A stretch of DNA of 64,000 bases from Chitinophagaceae bacterium (lineage in GTDB: Bacteria; Bacteroidota; Bacteroidia; Chitinophagales; Chitinophagaceae): NCBI GenBank assembly GCA_019638595.1, contig JAHBTJ010000010.1, positions 124,001-188,000 on the forward strand. The letters are read 5' to 3'. Below, piece by piece: positions 63,309-64,000 of the stretch (positions are counted from its first letter, which is position 1; each line of letters begins with the position of its first letter). Made by a program: the position numbers and the translations under genes. The notes below the pieces were generated by a model. The model saw nothing but the letters and a program-made list of their open reading frames with translations. It had not been told where the DNA came from and did not search any database.

Positions 63309-64000
63309 ATGAATCAAATACATTTAACCGTAAGACGCTCCATTGAATTACTGGGACTTTGCTTGTTAATAGGCGTATTTACTATAGCCAGCGAAGTAAT
63401 TATGCCTTTACTGATGGCTTTTTTTGTAAGCCTGGTGCTATTGCCCATGTACCGCTTTTTCAGGAGAATTAAAATACCGGAAATAGTTGCTATTGTGCTG
63501 GCCATACTGGCTGCTTCGCTGGTAATACTGGGCATACTCACATTTTTTTCATTCCAGGTGGCGCGACTTGTACAGGATTTTCCTGAATTAGAGAAAAATA
63601 TTAACCAACATTGGAAAACATTGAGTAGTTGGATTAACAGGAATCTTAACATGTCGGCAGACCAGCAAATACAAATGCTGCAGGAGCAGGGCAATAAATT
63701 ATTGAACAACGCGGGCAGTTATTTGAGTGGCGCCGCGGTATCACTTACAGGCGTTTTTATTTTTGTAGGACTGGTGCCTATTTACGTATTCCTTATTCTT
63801 TTTTATAAAAATCTTTTACTGCGGTTTGTTTTCTTATGGTTCAAAAAGGAAGATCATCCCCAGGTTGAATCGGCCTTGCGTGGTACAGAAGTAATAATTA
63901 AAAGCTACCTGATAGGTTTGATGATACAGGTTACCTATATGACCGTATTACTGGGTGGGTTGCTGATGATACTTGGCATTAAGCACGCCCTCCTTATTGC
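63309..64000 (+). CDS. AI-2E family (PerM/UPF0118) transporter, 3' end outside window
   Basis: 230 codons are visible from ATG 63309. Two N-terminal membrane spans (LLGLCLLIGVFTIASEVIMP; MAFFVSLVLLP), another near 60-82 (IVAIVLAILAASLVILGILT), a soluble amphipathic stretch, then spans near 150-170 (GVFIFVGLVPIYVFLILF) and 205-228. The order matches AI-2E/PerM exporters, which move small solutes or signals. The conserved C-terminal half is beyond the edge. Confidence 0.88.
   Translation, partial: MNQIHLTVRRSIELLGLCLLIGVFTIASEVIMPLLMAFFVSLVLLPMYRFFRRIKIPEIVAIVLAILAASLVILGILTFFSFQVARLVQDFPELEKNINQHWKTLSSWINRNLNMSADQQIQMLQEQGNKLLNNAGSYLSGAAVSLTGVFIFVGLVPIYVFLILFYKNLLLRFVFLWFKKEDHPQVESALRGTEVIIKSYLIGLMIQVTYMTVLLGGLLMILGIKHALLI

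Overview
The window looks like chromosomal DNA of a member of the Bacteroidota, most likely a Chitinophagaceae relative. The evidence is TAnnTTTG-type -7 promoter elements, a SusC/SusD pair driven by an ECF sigma/FecR module, a PorW/SprE-type T9SS protein, LytTR and DUF3810 families, and many SPI/SPII-exported proteins. Genus is not resolvable by eye. I saw no tRNA, rRNA, CRISPR array, transposase or intact prophage.

Layout. 1-8.6 kb (minus strand): a giant Tc-toxin-like gene (SpvB/TcB plus Rhs/TcC in one frame, 1949 codons visible, 3' end outside the window). Upstream of it lie a signal-less M15 peptidase with endolysin character, a small polytopic membrane protein and an SDR-type epimerase. 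A deletion-scarred M20 amidohydrolase pseudogene sits at 8.6-8.9 kb. 9-19.5 kb: cell-envelope genes, namely two YdcF/SanA-like proteins, a DUF3810 membrane metallopeptidase, a bactofilin with a membrane partner, the PorW/SprE-like TPR protein and a class A penicillin-binding protein. 19.5-27.4 kb: an AlaDH/saccharopine-dehydrogenase-like enzyme, TrmN6, and a LytS/LytTR two-component system whose kinase and regulator genes flank a DUF4407 gene and a TlpA-like thioredoxin gene. 27.6-35 kb: a Tat-exported Gfo/Idh/MocA oxidoreductase, a 1077-residue lipoprotein fusing an SGNH-like domain, a beta-propeller dehydrogenase, HEAT-like repeats and an azurin-type cupredoxin, then a lipoprotein/outer-membrane pair and a phosphoesterase. 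35-38.7 kb: smc. 39-48 kb: a secreted deacetylase-fold protein and a sigma-FecR-SusC-SusD module. 48-51 kb: a SurA-like chaperone, an IolG-like dehydrogenase and a small secreted protein. 51.4-56.6 kb: a histidine operon (hisG-hisD-hisC-cytochrome c-hisB) preceded by a complete attenuator with a leader peptide containing five consecutive His codons. 56.8-64 kb: a DUF1080 hydrolase, MsrC, a Crp/Fnr regulator, a divergent DoxX/HxlR pair, a methyltransferase, a ceramidase-like protein, a Tat-exported sugar epimerase and an AI-2E family transporter running off the right edge.

How things fit. Three features stand out: the Tc-like toxin beside a signal-less peptidoglycan peptidase, which suggests lysis-type release; the his attenuator, which is spelled out base by base; and arrays of 7-bp-period degenerate repeats in at least six gene junctions, whose unit sequence differs between sites while the period is kept. 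Scattered Gfo/Idh, DUF1080 and sugar-epimerase proteins together resemble the enzyme set of 3-keto-glycoside metabolism (inference).
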